From NCBI GenBank assembly GCA_021776775.1, contig JAJFFE010000053.1, positions 30,801 to 94,800 on the forward strand: DNA of 64,000 nucleotides, in the 5' to 3' direction. The position numbers and the translations under genes were made by a program. The DNA comes from Planctomycetota bacterium (GTDB lineage Bacteria > Planctomycetota > UBA8108 > UBA1146 > JAJFFE01). Shown here in pieces: positions 52,434-61,857 of the stretch. The notes beneath the pieces are model-generated. The model searched no databases. It was given only the letters and a program-made list of their open reading frames with translations, and was not told where the DNA came from. The first letter of the stretch is position 1; every line of letters begins with the position of its first letter.

Positions 52434-53296
52434 TCACCATGTGCCGAGAAAACGTCCGAGTTGGCGAACGCACCTCGTTCGGTGTCGGCGGGCGCGCACG
52501 TTGGTTCGCGGAACCTGAGTCCATCGACGAGCTGGTGCGTTGTGTACGCGCGTGCCGCGAACGCGATTTGCCGTTTTTCATGCTCGGTGGCGGAACCAAC
52601 ATACTGTTTCGGGACGAGTCCTACCCCGGGGTGGTCATCGCGACGCGCCGCCTCAAGCGCAAGTCGGTCGATTCGGTTCGGGGTCAGCTGACGTTCGAGA
52701 CCGGGGTTCCGCTGTCGTTCGCCATTCGCACTGCGATTCGGCACGGCCTCAGCGGACTAGAGACGTTCGTCGGAATACCTGGGTCGGTCGGGGGGGCGGT
52801 CTACGGAAACGCTGGCGGCTGTGGGATCGGTCTCGGGGAACGTGTCGACGCCGTGGAAGTCTTGCAGGCGGACGGTCAACTCGAGTGGCTGGCTGCGAGT
52901 GACATCGACTGGAGCTACCGGTCGTCCGGCTTGGGTGATCGAGTCGTGACCCGGGCTCGGTTGTCGTTGGCGGGAGATCGGGTGGCGGATGTCCGGGCGC
53001 GCACGCAACTGGTGATGGATCGTAAGCGTGCCACGCAACCGCTCTCCGCGAGAAGTGCCGGGTGCGTGTTCAGGAACCCCACCGGTGCTAGCGCGGGTCA
53101 GCTGATCGAGGCCGCCGGACTGAAGGGCGTTCGAGAAGGCGGCGCCGCGGTCTCGGACGTTCACGCCAACTTCATCGTGAACGAAGAGGCGGCGACGAGT
53201 GCCGACGTGTCCGATCTGATCGACCGTGTGGTGCGCACGATCCGTGAGCGTAATGCCGTCGATCTCGTTCGCGAAATCGTGACGCCGAGCCACTGA
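52430..53296 (+). CDS. murB: UDP-N-acetylenolpyruvoylglucosamine reductase MurB
   Basis: FAD enzyme reducing UDP-GlcNAc-enolpyruvate to UDP-MurNAc. Starts SFGVGGRARWF; FAD loop LGGGTNILFRD; GIPGSVGGAVYGNAGG; and SAGCVFRNP, SAGQLIEAAGLKG, HANFIVN (catalytic Ser and others). 288 residues, type I MurB. TTG 52430 gives a TTGA overlap with murC; ATG 52439 is an alternative. ddl, which commonly follows murB, is missing. Confidence 0.95.
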   Translation: MITMCRENVRVGERTSFGVGGRARWFAEPESIDELVRCVRACRERDLPFFMLGGGTNILFRDESYPGVVIATRRLKRKSVDSVRGQLTFETGVPLSFAIRTAIRHGLSGLETFVGIPGSVGGAVYGNAGGCGIGLGERVDAVEVLQADGQLEWLAASDIDWSYRSSGLGDRVVTRARLSLAGDRVADVRARTQLVMDRKRATQPLSARSAGCVFRNPTGASAGQLIEAAGLKGVREGGAAVSDVHANFIVNEEAATSADVSDLIDRVVRTIRERNAVDLVREIVTPSH

Positions 53297-53418
53297 AGTT
53301 CTAGGTCACGAGGCCTCTGAGTCACCCATTCTTTTCTTGCTCGGGACCACGGGGCCTCGAGGGTCTGAACCTCGTCGCGCATTCACCTGCGTGACCCGAC
53401 TGAAAGTACCTGCGTCTC

Positions 53419-54261
53419 ATGGAAGTCGACGATCTCGATCTCGATCGTGCTCCGCGAACGCGAGTGCGCTCCGTCCGTGTCGCGGTCGGAGTGTTGATCG
53501 CAGTCGGAGTTCTGGTCGTCGCGATCATGATCCAGCAGCGAGTCGAGACGAGCGCTGCGCTTCACAAGGGGCCGTGGGAGTTTGACGTTGATTTCCTGCC
53601 TGCCTGGTTGCCGCCCGGATTTTCCGGTGAACTGGCGGCGCTGCGTAACCTTCCCCACGAAGTTCCGCTGCGAGCGGCGACCTGGAACGAAGACCTGGCG
53701 TCGGCTATCGAGAAGAACCCATGGATTCGTCGCGTCGAGAAACTCGAGAAGGTCGGCGCGTCCGTGCATTTCGAAGCGATTTTCGAACGACCGGTGATCG
53801 CGGTGCGGGGCGACGGACAGTTTCTGCTGCTCGACTCATCGAGCACCGTGATCGATGTTCAACCCGGCGAGGAACTTTCGATCGAGTGGGGGATCGCGTA
53901 TTACGCCCCCCGGCGGCCGGCGCCGGCTGCCCGCGCGGGAGAACGCCTCACGCATCCGGAGTTTGTAGAGTTGCAGAGTCTGGTCGAAGTGCTCTGGCGA
54001 GACGGGATTTTCGACACCTACGCGGACAAGATTCCGGAGCTGACAGCAAAACCGGTCGCCGACGGCAGCTTGATTTGGTCGATACTGTTGTCGAACGGGG
54101 CGGAACTGCGCTGGGGCCGAGCTCCGGGTTCAGAACGCGTCTCACCGCTGTCCAATCGCGAGAAGCTCAGCAATTTGCGCGCGGTGCTCGACGATTGGTC
54201 GAACATCGGAACGACCCGGCTCATCGTGTTGTCCGAAGAGACCCGTCCAATCCGCCGCTGA
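53419..54261 (+). CDS. ftsQ: FtsQ/DivIB-like division protein
   Basis: 280 residues. Short basic cytoplasmic tail, one membrane helix (VAVGVLIAVGVLVVAIMI), then an extracytoplasmic region. The NPWIRRVEKLEKVG...ERPVIAVRGDGQFLLLDS pattern is the beta-domain signature after the POTRA domain. A recognisable POTRA core is weak. Position after murC-murB and topology support FtsQ. It is the last dcw gene; no ftsA or ftsZ follows. Confidence 0.7.
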   Translation: MEVDDLDLDRAPRTRVRSVRVAVGVLIAVGVLVVAIMIQQRVETSAALHKGPWEFDVDFLPAWLPPGFSGELAALRNLPHEVPLRAATWNEDLASAIEKNPWIRRVEKLEKVGASVHFEAIFERPVIAVRGDGQFLLLDSSSTVIDVQPGEELSIEWGIAYYAPRRPAPAARAGERLTHPEFVELQSLVEVLWRDGIFDTYADKIPELTAKPVADGSLIWSILLSNGAELRWGRAPGSERVSPLSNREKLSNLRAVLDDWSNIGTTRLIVLSEETRPIRR

Positions 54262-54478
54262 GAACCGGCGGCGGCCCGCGCAGGTCTGGTTCTGGACGGA
54301 GGCTACGGGTATCTTGCCGCCTCGTCCGCGCCGGTGGCGGGTCGGTGACGGAGTTCGGAAGAATTCCGCGCTCCACCTCTTGCAGCCGGTTGGTTCCGTG
54401 CTGGTAACCGCGCTCACGGCCGGGCCGGCGAATCTGGTTACGGTCTCGCTATGAGTTTCGTGCGAAACGAGAACGACT

Positions 54479-54733
54479 GTGAACGAAGCAACCCCATCGA
54501 CTGAAGGCGCCCCTCGCGACCGCTACCGGAAGAAGTTCGGTGAAGTCGCGATCGATCTCGCCATCATTGGCTCGGACCAACTGGTCGAGGCGCTGACCGT
54601 TCAGGCCGAGCGGCAGGCAGCCGGCAAGCCGGTCAAGCTCCTCGGCCAGATCCTCCTGGAGCTCGGTCACATGACGGCCGAGCAGATTCAGGAAGTGGTT
54701 GACGTCCTGTATCCGCCGTCCAAAGATAACTGA
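54479..54733 (+). CDS. small protein of unknown function
   Basis: 84 residues with GTG start. After a polar N-terminus comes KKFGEVAIDLAIIGSDQLVEALTVQAER and LGQILLELGHMTAEQIQEVVDVL. This resembles the small all-helical N-terminal module (MshEN/GSPII_E-N type) of type II secretion ATPases, where LGEILVELGLITEEQL is typical. Here the module stands alone; such stand-alone modules may bind cyclic-di-GMP. The identity is tentative. Confidence 0.55.
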   Translation: MNEATPSTEGAPRDRYRKKFGEVAIDLAIIGSDQLVEALTVQAERQAAGKPVKLLGQILLELGHMTAEQIQEVVDVLYPPSKDN

Positions 54734-54871
54734 ACACGTCAAGCGTCGCGCGGGGCCATCCGAGCCCCCGTTTGCTCGTTCTGAAGGTTTTGTTGCGCAT
54801 CGCTCGCGACCCGCGCCCGCCCCTCCTCGCGCGGCGTACACTCGGCGGATGCTCGTTTTTGGAGAGCTCAG

Positions 54872-56908
54872 ATGGCTGTCACTTTGAGATACTGCGAAGT
54901 CTGCGGGAAGAAGCTCACTCCGGAGGAACTGCAAGCTCCTGAGAGCGTGGACTGCAAGGCCGATACGCCGGAGCAAGACTGCCCGCTTCGGGTGCTCGAA
55001 GCCATGAGGAAGAAGAAGGCAGCGTCCTCTCCCGCAGCCTCGCCGGCGGCGGCGAAGCGTCCGACCGCGCCCGGGAAGCGTCCGGCTGCGCCGGGAAAAC
55101 CGTCCGCACCCGGAAAACCGTCCGCACCGGGAAAACCGTCCGCACCCCGGCGCGCTCCGCAGCGCGGCAAGCCGGCCGCGGAGGGAGCGCCCAGCGCGCC
55201 CAAGAAGAAGCCGGTCATCGGCCAAGCCGCGGGGGCGAAAACCAAGCCGGGTGCCCCGGCACGGCCGGCGAAGCCAGCCGCACCGGCCCGCCCCGCGAAG
55301 CCCGCGCCAGCGGCTGGTGCCAAGCCGGCGCCCGGCAAGAAGCCGGCGAGGCCAGCTCAACCGGCAGCCCGCCCCGCTCCTGCAGCCGCCGGCCCGGCGG
55401 CTAAGAAGAAGGTCGCGCGGAAGAAGGTCGGTGCTCGCGCCGGCGCGGCTTCAGCGCCCGGTAAGGCGGGACCGGCTCGGCGACCCGCCGCGGCTCGCGC
55501 TGCCACTCCTCCCCCGGAAGAAATCGCCGACGAAGGCGGCCCGCGTTCGTTCGAAGTGAAGAAGAAGTCGAGCATGCCTCTCTTCATCATTCTCGGCGTC
55601 TTGGGTATCGGCGGAGTGGCGCTGGGTCTCAGTGTCATGAACACCAAGAAGCCCGAGCCTATCGATCACGCGGCAATTGCCGCTGAGAAGCGGCGTGTGC
55701 AAGAAGAGGCCGCGAACGCCGCCGCCGAAAAGGCGGCGCAGAAAGCACTCGACGAGGCGAAGAAGGCGTGGGCCAACGAACCCACCGAGTTTGTCGACGC
55801 TTACATCAATTTCGCCAGTGTGGCGGGGACCTACGGTCGCTTCGGCAAGATCGCGAGTGAAGCGGACGACTTGGCGCGACAGGTCAGCGATAAACATCGC
55901 GAAGCGGCCATGAACGAATGGCGCGAGCTACAAGCGTTCGTGTCGACAAGCTATAGCCAGCAGAAGTACGACGAAGCGTTCGCCGCGGTGATGGACCCGC
56001 CGAAGGCGTTCGCGACGTTCGCCGACGATGCCATCGAGCGGGACTACCGAGAGTTGCGGCGCACGGCACGGCTCCACAAGTTGGCGAACGCCGAGTTGCA
56101 GGAACTCGTCGGGAAGGCCGGTGAGCAGTTCGAGGCCGGCTATCCGATTATCGCTGAGTGGGTCGTAAAGTCGTTCGATGAGCGCTACGAGCAAGACGCC
56201 AGCTACGTTTGGGAAGACAGCCGCGCGAAATTGAAGCAGATCGAGAGCGACGGTTTCGGCGCGATCGTCGCGGCCGACAAGGCGGCGAAAGAGGCGGCGG
56301 ACAAGGCGGCGGCCGAGAAGCGGGCGGCGGAGCTGGCCGAGCGAAAAGCGCAGTGGGCCGGACGTATCGCCAAGATCGATTGGTGGTCGCACCTCAACAC
56401 CGACAACTTGTACAACTGGGTCGTGAACTCGGACGGCTTCTTCAACTTTGATAATCGCAAGTGGAAGGTCCGCCAAGAGGGGGACGCAGGGGTCCTCAGC
56501 GCCGAGAACACCGAAACGACCTCAATCTACATCGGGACGTACTGCGACCATTGGCAAGACTACGTGCTCGAGTTCGAAGTGAAGTTGGACAAGGGCAGTC
56601 TGGATCTCGTCGCGCGCCAGCGTGCGAAGGTCGTCCGTGGGGGAATGGCCAACATCGGAGAGAAGTCCGACCCGATCACGATCGACGACTCCTTCGGCAG
56701 CGGCTGGGTCAAAATGCGTTTCGAGGTGCAGGGCGACGAGATTCGCATGCGCAACCTCAACAATGGCCAAGAGAAGACCTTCACTAGCGAAGACATTCAT
56801 CTCCCGGCCCAGGGCGGGTTCTGTTTCTACCTTGCCGGCGAGAGCAAGGTCGAGATCAAGAACATCCGGACGAAGCTCGCGTTCTCGGTGCGCAAGCTCG
56901 CGTTCTGA
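54872..56908 (+). CDS. membrane protein with zinc-like N-terminus and Pro/Ala/Lys linker
   Basis: 678 residues. Residues 1-45 carry CEVC and two later cysteines (a possible zinc module). Residues 50-215 are a Pro/Ala/Lys/Gly-rich basic linker with 18-bp DNA repeats. One membrane helix follows (MPLFIILGVLGIGGVALGLSVM, about 233-255), then a helical coiled region (about 270-490). The C-terminal jelly-roll-like domain (WKVRQEGDAGVLS, YVLEFEVKLDKGSLDLVARQ) resembles DUF1080/LamG-type domains. Probably a cytoplasm-to-envelope scaffold. Not recognised as a whole. Confidence 0.6.
   Translation: MAVTLRYCEVCGKKLTPEELQAPESVDCKADTPEQDCPLRVLEAMRKKKAASSPAASPAAAKRPTAPGKRPAAPGKPSAPGKPSAPGKPSAPRRAPQRGKPAAEGAPSAPKKKPVIGQAAGAKTKPGAPARPAKPAAPARPAKPAPAAGAKPAPGKKPARPAQPAARPAPAAAGPAAKKKVARKKVGARAGAASAPGKAGPARRPAAARAATPPPEEIADEGGPRSFEVKKKSSMPLFIILGVLGIGGVALGLSVMNTKKPEPIDHAAIAAEKRRVQEEAANAAAEKAAQKALDEAKKAWANEPTEFVDAYINFASVAGTYGRFGKIASEADDLARQVSDKHREAAMNEWRELQAFVSTSYSQQKYDEAFAAVMDPPKAFATFADDAIERDYRELRRTARLHKLANAELQELVGKAGEQFEAGYPIIAEWVVKSFDERYEQDASYVWEDSRAKLKQIESDGFGAIVAADKAAKEAADKAAAEKRAAELAERKAQWAGRIAKIDWWSHLNTDNLYNWVVNSDGFFNFDNRKWKVRQEGDAGVLSAENTETTSIYIGTYCDHWQDYVLEFEVKLDKGSLDLVARQRAKVVRGGMANIGEKSDPITIDDSFGSGWVKMRFEVQGDEIRMRNLNNGQEKTFTSEDIHLPAQGGFCFYLAGESKVEIKNIRTKLAFSVRKLAF
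55091..55144 (+). repeat. three tandem 18-bp repeats inside the linker
   Basis: Three 18-bp units of CCGGGAAAACCGTCCGCA (one with a single-base change) encode repeated PGKPSA in the disordered linker of the gene at 54872. In-frame repeats of this kind can change copy number without breaking the reading frame. Confidence 0.85.
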
Positions 56909-56949
56909 GAATTGTGGATCAGCTGTCTATCTGGCAGCGGACTTCGAGG

Positions 56950-56977
56950 CGCGCCTGTCAACCTGACAGGCGCGTTT
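56950..56977 (+). terminator. candidate terminator
   Basis: Inverted repeat CGCGCCTGTCA-ACC-TGACAGGCGCG with a 3-base loop followed by TTT, 42 bases after the stop of the gene ending at 56908. The T-run is short. Confidence 0.55.
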
Positions 56978-57255
56978 CGCATCCCAAGGAGAAGGTTCTT
57001 TCAAGTCCCCTTCTCGTAATAGCTTGAGGTGTGGCCGGTCGGCCGGTTGGGCCCCACGTTTGCTTCCGCGGTGATTCTTCGGCGGAGCGCTACCGCGCCC
57101 GTCGCACTCGCCTGCGAGTGACCTAGGCAGCTGACCAAACTCGAATCACCACGAGCGAATCGAACACCAAGAACGAATCGTCCGGTCGTCAACGAGCGAG
57201 TTTCGCGCACCGCGAACCGAAGTCGACGGCTCACACGGAGGGACGCCGAGAAAAC
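56978..57255 (+). promoter_or_regulatory. groEL upstream region
   Basis: No gene is seen in this 278-base stretch upstream of groEL. It holds a 16-bp inverted repeat CACTCGCCTGCGAGTG at 57105-57120. This recalls the half-sites of a CIRCE/HrcA operator but has a 6-base spacer where CIRCE has 9, and the outer TTAG/CTAA are missing. Region-level regulatory content is an inference from position. Confidence 0.3.
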
Positions 57256-59001
57256 ATGGCGAAGCAAATCACACTGAAATCCGACGCACGCGAGGCGTTG
57301 ATGCACGGCACGGCCAAGTTTGCCCGAGCAGTCAAGACTACCTTGGGTCCGCGCGGTCGCTACGCCGTCCTCGACCGAGGCTGGGGCGCCCCGAACGTTA
57401 CGAAGGACGGCGCCACCGTCGCTGATGAAGTTTCGCTCAGCGACCCGGTCGAGAACCTCGCCGCGACGATGATTCAGCAGGCAGCGACCAAGACCGCGGA
57501 CGAAGCCGGTGACGGTAGTACCACCGCAACCGTGCTCGCCGAGGCCATATTCCAGCGTGGTATGCGAAACATCGTTGCCGGGGCGAATCCTGTCGCCCTG
57601 CAGCGCGGCGTCGGCCGCGCGACCGCTCGCGTGCTCGAGATGCTAGAAGCGGCAGCCACCCCGATTTCCGGACCAAATCAGATTGCTCACGTGGCCAGCA
57701 TCGCCGCGAACAACAATCCCGAAATTGGCAAAGTCGTCGCGGCCGCGATCAACAAGGTCGGTGAAGACGGTGTGATCACGATCGAAGAGGGCAAGAGCAT
57801 CGACACGGTAGTCGAATTGGTCGAGGGCATGCAATTCGACCGCGGATACCTGTCGCAGTACTTCGTGAACAAAGAGGACGAAGCGCGCGCCGTGCTCGAA
57901 GACGCGTACATTCTCATTCTCGAGGACAAGGTCTCCAACCTCGCGCAGATCCTTCCGGTCATGGAGAAGGTGCTCAAGAAGAAGAAGCCGCTGTTCATTA
58001 TCGCGGAAGATATCGACGGCGAGGCGTTGTCGACGCTCGTCGTCAACCAGATGCGTGGTGTCATGCAGACGGCTGCGGTCAAGGCTCCGGGGTACGGTGA
58101 TCGCCGGAAGGCCATGCTCGCGGATGTCGCTGCGGTCACCGGCGCGACGGTGATCTACAAAGATCTCGGCCTCGAGCCGGACTCGATCGGCTTCGAGCAC
58201 CTCGGCCGCGCCAAGAAGATCGAGGTCACCGCTGACACGACGACCGTCGTTCGCGGAGCCGGTAAGAAGTCTGACGTCGAAGAGCGCGTTCGCCTGATTC
58301 GTATGGAACTCGAGAACTCGACGAGCGACTACGACAGCGAGAAGCTTCAAGAGCGTTTGGCTCGACTCATCGGTGGGATCGCCGAGATCCAAGTCGGTGG
58401 AGCGACCGAGACCGAAGTCAAAGAGAAGAAGAAGCGGTTCGAGAACGCATTGGCGGCGACGCGATCCGCGATCGAGGAGGGCATTGTCCCCGGCGGTGGT
58501 GTTGCGCTGATCAACTGCGTTGACACCCTCGAAGACGTGAAGAGCAAAGACCAAGACGAAGTGGTCGGCATCGAAATCTTGGCGTCCGCTCTCGAAGCGC
58601 CGTTCCGTCAGATTGCCGCGAACGCCGGCGAAGAGGCGTCGCGGTTGCTCCGAACGATTCGCAGCCAAGACGACTGGAACTACGGATACGACTTCGAATC
58701 CGGCAAGTTCGGCAACCTCATCGATGTTGGCGTGATCGACGCGCTTCGCACGGTGAAGGTTGCGCTCAAGAACGCGGCGAGTGTCGCCTCACTCCTGTTC
58801 ACCACCGACGCTGTTATCACTGACATCCCTCAGCCGGAAGGCGACGATCACCACGATCACGATCACGGGATGGACGACGGCATGGGAATGGGTGGCATGG
58901 GCGGCATGCCGGGTATGGGCGGTATGGGAGGTATGGGAGGTATGGGAGGTATGCCTGGAGGGATGGGCGGAATGGGAATGCCCGGTATGGGCATGATGTG
59001 A
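57256..59001 (+). CDS. groEL: GroEL chaperonin, GGM-tailed paralogue
   Basis: ATP-driven 60-kDa chaperonin, 581 residues. Seen: TTLGPRGR, VTKDGATVADE, GDGSTTATVL (usually GDGTTT), and VPGGGVAL. The tail is HHDHDHGMDDG then GGM/GMGG repeats, as in standard GroEL but longer. Unusual: residue 397, aligned with catalytic Asp398 of E. coli GroEL, is Asn (RFENALAATR), and the DPTKV segment reads DALRT. No groES is next to it. It is 72 bases upstream of a second groEL. Confidence 0.95.
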   Translation: MAKQITLKSDAREALMHGTAKFARAVKTTLGPRGRYAVLDRGWGAPNVTKDGATVADEVSLSDPVENLAATMIQQAATKTADEAGDGSTTATVLAEAIFQRGMRNIVAGANPVALQRGVGRATARVLEMLEAAATPISGPNQIAHVASIAANNNPEIGKVVAAAINKVGEDGVITIEEGKSIDTVVELVEGMQFDRGYLSQYFVNKEDEARAVLEDAYILILEDKVSNLAQILPVMEKVLKKKKPLFIIAEDIDGEALSTLVVNQMRGVMQTAAVKAPGYGDRRKAMLADVAAVTGATVIYKDLGLEPDSIGFEHLGRAKKIEVTADTTTVVRGAGKKSDVEERVRLIRMELENSTSDYDSEKLQERLARLIGGIAEIQVGGATETEVKEKKKRFENALAATRSAIEEGIVPGGGVALINCVDTLEDVKSKDQDEVVGIEILASALEAPFRQIAANAGEEASRLLRTIRSQDDWNYGYDFESGKFGNLIDVGVIDALRTVKVALKNAASVASLLFTTDAVITDIPQPEGDDHHDHDHGMDDGMGMGGMGGMPGMGGMGGMGGMGGMPGGMGGMGMPGMGMM

Positions 59002-59073
59002 TCGCGTGATCACGTCCACCTATGAGTTCATTCACCTCGGACAGCGCAACCTACACCCGGAAGAGAAACAATC

Positions 59074-60687
59074 ATGAGTAAGAAACAGCTGATGTTCGAC
59101 CAGGATGGCCGCCGACACGTGATCGCGGGCATCGAGAAACTTGCTAAGGCCGTGAAGGTGACGCTCGGCCCAGGCGGCCGAAATGTGATGCTCGAGAAGA
59201 AGTTCGGCGTCTCTCGTTTCACCAAGGATGGCGTCACGGTCTCGAAAGAAATCGAGCTTGCCGAGCCATTCGAAAACCTCGGCGCGAAGTTGATCAACGA
59301 AGTCGCCAGTCGGACCAACAAAGAGGTCGGTGACGGTACGACGACGTCAGTTGTTCTCGCCGAAGCGATGATTCGCGACGGAAACAAGTACACCATGGCC
59401 GGAGCCAGCCCCGTTGCGTTGCGCAACGGAATGCAAAAAGCTGTCGATCGCGCTGTGGAAGAACTGCAGAAGCTCGCAGTGCCGGTATCCGGTCGCAAGT
59501 CGATCGAACACGTCGGACTGCTCGCTTCCAACGGTGACTCCGAGCTGGCCGCCATGTTCGCCGATGCCATCACCAAGGTCGGTGAGCGAGGTGTGGTGAA
59601 AGTTGAAGAGAACGACGGTGTCGAAACTCGCCTAGAGCTTGTCGACGGCCTGGAGTTCGACAAGGGCTTCCTCTCCCCATACTTCATCACCAACCCGACC
59701 GAGCAGATCGCTGTGCTCGACGATCCGTACCTGTTGATCACGGACCAGAAGCTGTCGAGTATTCGCGATCTCGTGCCGCTGCTCGAAAAGCTCGTCGCGA
59801 AGCGAAAGCCGCTGTTCATCGTTGCCGAAGACATCGAAGGCGATGCGCTGGCCGGACTGATCCTCAACCGACTGCGCGGCGTGCTGCCGGTAGCGGCGAT
59901 CAAGGCGCCAGGCTTCGGAGATCGTCGCAAGGCGATGCTCGAAGATCTCGCGGTCTTCGCCGGCGGTCACTTCATCTCCAAGGACGTCGGACTCGACTGG
60001 GAGAAGGTCGAAATCGAGCACCTTGGCCGCTGCAAGAAGATCGAGATCGACAAAGAGGCAACCCGCTTCTTCGTCGGTTCCGGCAAGAAGGCGGGCATCG
60101 AACAGCGGCTGCGTCAGATCACGGCCCAGATCGACCAGACGAGTTCGACCTACGACCGCGAGAAGCTCGAGGAGCGTGCCGCCAAGTTGACCGGCAAGAT
60201 CGCTGTGGTCAGCGTTGGAGGGCATTCCGAAATGGAGATCAAAGAGCGTAAGGATCGCGCGGACGACGCGGTCAGTGCGACCCGTGCCGCGGTCGAAGAG
60301 GGGATCGTTCCCGGGTGTGCGACCGCCTACATTCGTGTGATCGACGCGGTAGAGAAGACCAAGGCGAGCGGCGACGAGAAGTTCGGCGTCAAGGTCGTTG
60401 CTAGTGCTCTTCGCGCCCCGCTGCGTCAGCTCGGTGAGAACGCCGGACTCGACGGTTCCGCGTTGGTCGCCGAGGTCTCGGATCTCACTGGGTCCAACGG
60501 GTACGACGTCGTCAACGAGAAGCACGTCGATCTGATGAAGGCCGGAATCGTCGATCCGGTGAAGGTCGTTCGGGTTGCGCTGCAAAACGCAGTGAGCATC
60601 GCTTCGTTGAATTTGGTGTCTGACACGTTGATCACCGAGGTCCCGGACGGTGATATCGCCCAGGTAACCGGTGGGGCCGTGGTCTGA
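59074..60687 (+). CDS. groEL: GroEL chaperonin, tailless paralogue
   Basis: 537 residues. Standard [23 protein letters not shown] and [10 protein letters not shown] motifs; the catalytic Asp aligned with E. coli Asp398 is kept ([10 protein letters not shown]). The nucleotide-binding GGG (E. coli 414-416) is GCA here (VPGCATAY), and the C-terminus has no GGM tail, ending TGGAVV. It follows the first groEL by 72 bases and precedes dnaJ by 11 bases, so it belongs to the chaperone operon. It may form a specialised or mixed ring. Confidence 0.94.
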   Translation: MSKKQLMFDQDGRRHVIAGIEKLAKAVKVTLGPGGRNVMLEKKFGVSRFTKDGVTVSKEIELAEPFENLGAKLINEVASRTNKEVGDGTTTSVVLAEAMIRDGNKYTMAGASPVALRNGMQKAVDRAVEELQKLAVPVSGRKSIEHVGLLASNGDSELAAMFADAITKVGERGVVKVEENDGVETRLELVDGLEFDKGFLSPYFITNPTEQIAVLDDPYLLITDQKLSSIRDLVPLLEKLVAKRKPLFIVAEDIEGDALAGLILNRLRGVLPVAAIKAPGFGDRRKAMLEDLAVFAGGHFISKDVGLDWEKVEIEHLGRCKKIEIDKEATRFFVGSGKKAGIEQRLRQITAQIDQTSSTYDREKLEERAAKLTGKIAVVSVGGHSEMEIKERKDRADDAVSATRAAVEEGIVPGCATAYIRVIDAVEKTKASGDEKFGVKVVASALRAPLRQLGENAGLDGSALVAEVSDLTGSNGYDVVNEKHVDLMKAGIVDPVKVVRVALQNAVSIASLNLVSDTLITEVPDGDIAQVTGGAVV

Positions 60688-60698
60688 GACGCTCCGAA

Positions 60699-61835
60699 AT
60701 GGCAACCGACTACTACGAGCTGCTCGGCCTCACTCGAGAGGCAACCGAGGGCGAAATCAAAAAGGCCTACCGCAAGAAGGCGTTGGAGTTCCACCCGGAC
60801 AAAAATCCTGGGGACACCGACGCCGAGCGCAAGTTCAAAGAGGCGGCCGAGGCTTACGATGTCCTGAGCGACGCGGATAAGCGTGCGCGCTACGATCGCT
60901 ACGGCCACGCTGGCCTGCGCGACATGGGCGGCGCACGCGGGTTCGACAACGTTGAGGACATCTTCAGCGTCTTCGGCGACCTCTTCGGCGGTGGCGGCGG
61001 CGGTGGCGGCGGGTCGATCTTCGAGAGTATGTTCGCCAGCAGCGGCGGAGGCACTCGGGCTCGTGGGGAGAACCTGCGAGCCGAAATAGTCCTCTCCCTC
61101 GAGGACGTCGTAGACGAGGCTCAGCGAACTCTTGAGATCAAGCGGTTTGAGACGTGCTCCAAGTGTTCGGGGGAAGGCTGCAAGCCAGGCTCGAGCCCGC
61201 AGCGTTGTCAGACGTGTGGCGGGGTCGGTCAGGTGCAACAGTCGCGAGGATTCTTCGCGATCCGGACCACCTGTCCTTCGTGTAGAGGCGTCGGCGAAGT
61301 GATCGACGACCCTTGTGACTCGTGTTCGGGTGAAGGACGCCGTCCGGCGTCGAAAGAGATCGAGGTCCGCATACCGGCGGGGGTCGAGAACGGCACACGA
61401 ATGCGGGTGAGTGGCGAGGGGAACGTCCCGCAACGCGGAGGCGGGGCGGCGGGTGATCTCTATCTCGACATTCGCATGAAGGAGCATGAGTTCTTCGAGC
61501 GAGTTGAGGATGATGTCATCTGCGAAGTTCCCATCTCGTACGCGCAAGCGGCGCTCGGAAGCACGATCGAAGTTCCGTCTCTTCGCGGAAAGGTCGATGT
61601 TTCGGTTCCCCAAGGGACGCAGAGTGGCGAAATGTTGCGCCTCAAGAAACAAGGACTTCCGAACCTGAACGGCTATCCACAGGGGGACCAACTGGTTCGC
61701 GTGGTCGTCGAGGTCCCAAAGAAACTCTCCGACGAGCAGGCTGCTTTGATCACTCAACTCGCGGAGATCGAAGACACTCAGGTTGGTACCAAACGTCACT
61801 CTTTCTTTGAGCGACTGAAGCGGTACTTCGAGTAG
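60699..61835 (+). CDS. dnaJ: co-chaperone DnaJ
   Basis: Hsp40 that stimulates DnaK. J domain with the HPD motif ([13 protein letters not shown]), Gly-rich linker ([11 protein letters not shown]), four CxxCxGxG-type zinc repeats ([32 protein letters not shown]), and a C-terminal peptide-binding domain ([15 protein letters not shown]-like). 378 residues, normal. It lies 11 bases after the tailless groEL and 22 bases before grpE. dnaK is not in the window. Confidence 0.95.
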   Translation: MATDYYELLGLTREATEGEIKKAYRKKALEFHPDKNPGDTDAERKFKEAAEAYDVLSDADKRARYDRYGHAGLRDMGGARGFDNVEDIFSVFGDLFGGGGGGGGGSIFESMFASSGGGTRARGENLRAEIVLSLEDVVDEAQRTLEIKRFETCSKCSGEGCKPGSSPQRCQTCGGVGQVQQSRGFFAIRTTCPSCRGVGEVIDDPCDSCSGEGRRPASKEIEVRIPAGVENGTRMRVSGEGNVPQRGGGAAGDLYLDIRMKEHEFFERVEDDVICEVPISYAQAALGSTIEVPSLRGKVDVSVPQGTQSGEMLRLKKQGLPNLNGYPQGDQLVRVVVEVPKKLSDEQAALITQLAEIEDTQVGTKRHSFFERLKRYFE

Positions 61836-61857
61836 AGACTCGCAATAGGCTTTGATC

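Noticed and set aside
57643-60705. Long minus-strand ORFs opposite the two groEL genes
   Set aside because: Antisense shadows of strongly conserved chaperonin genes.
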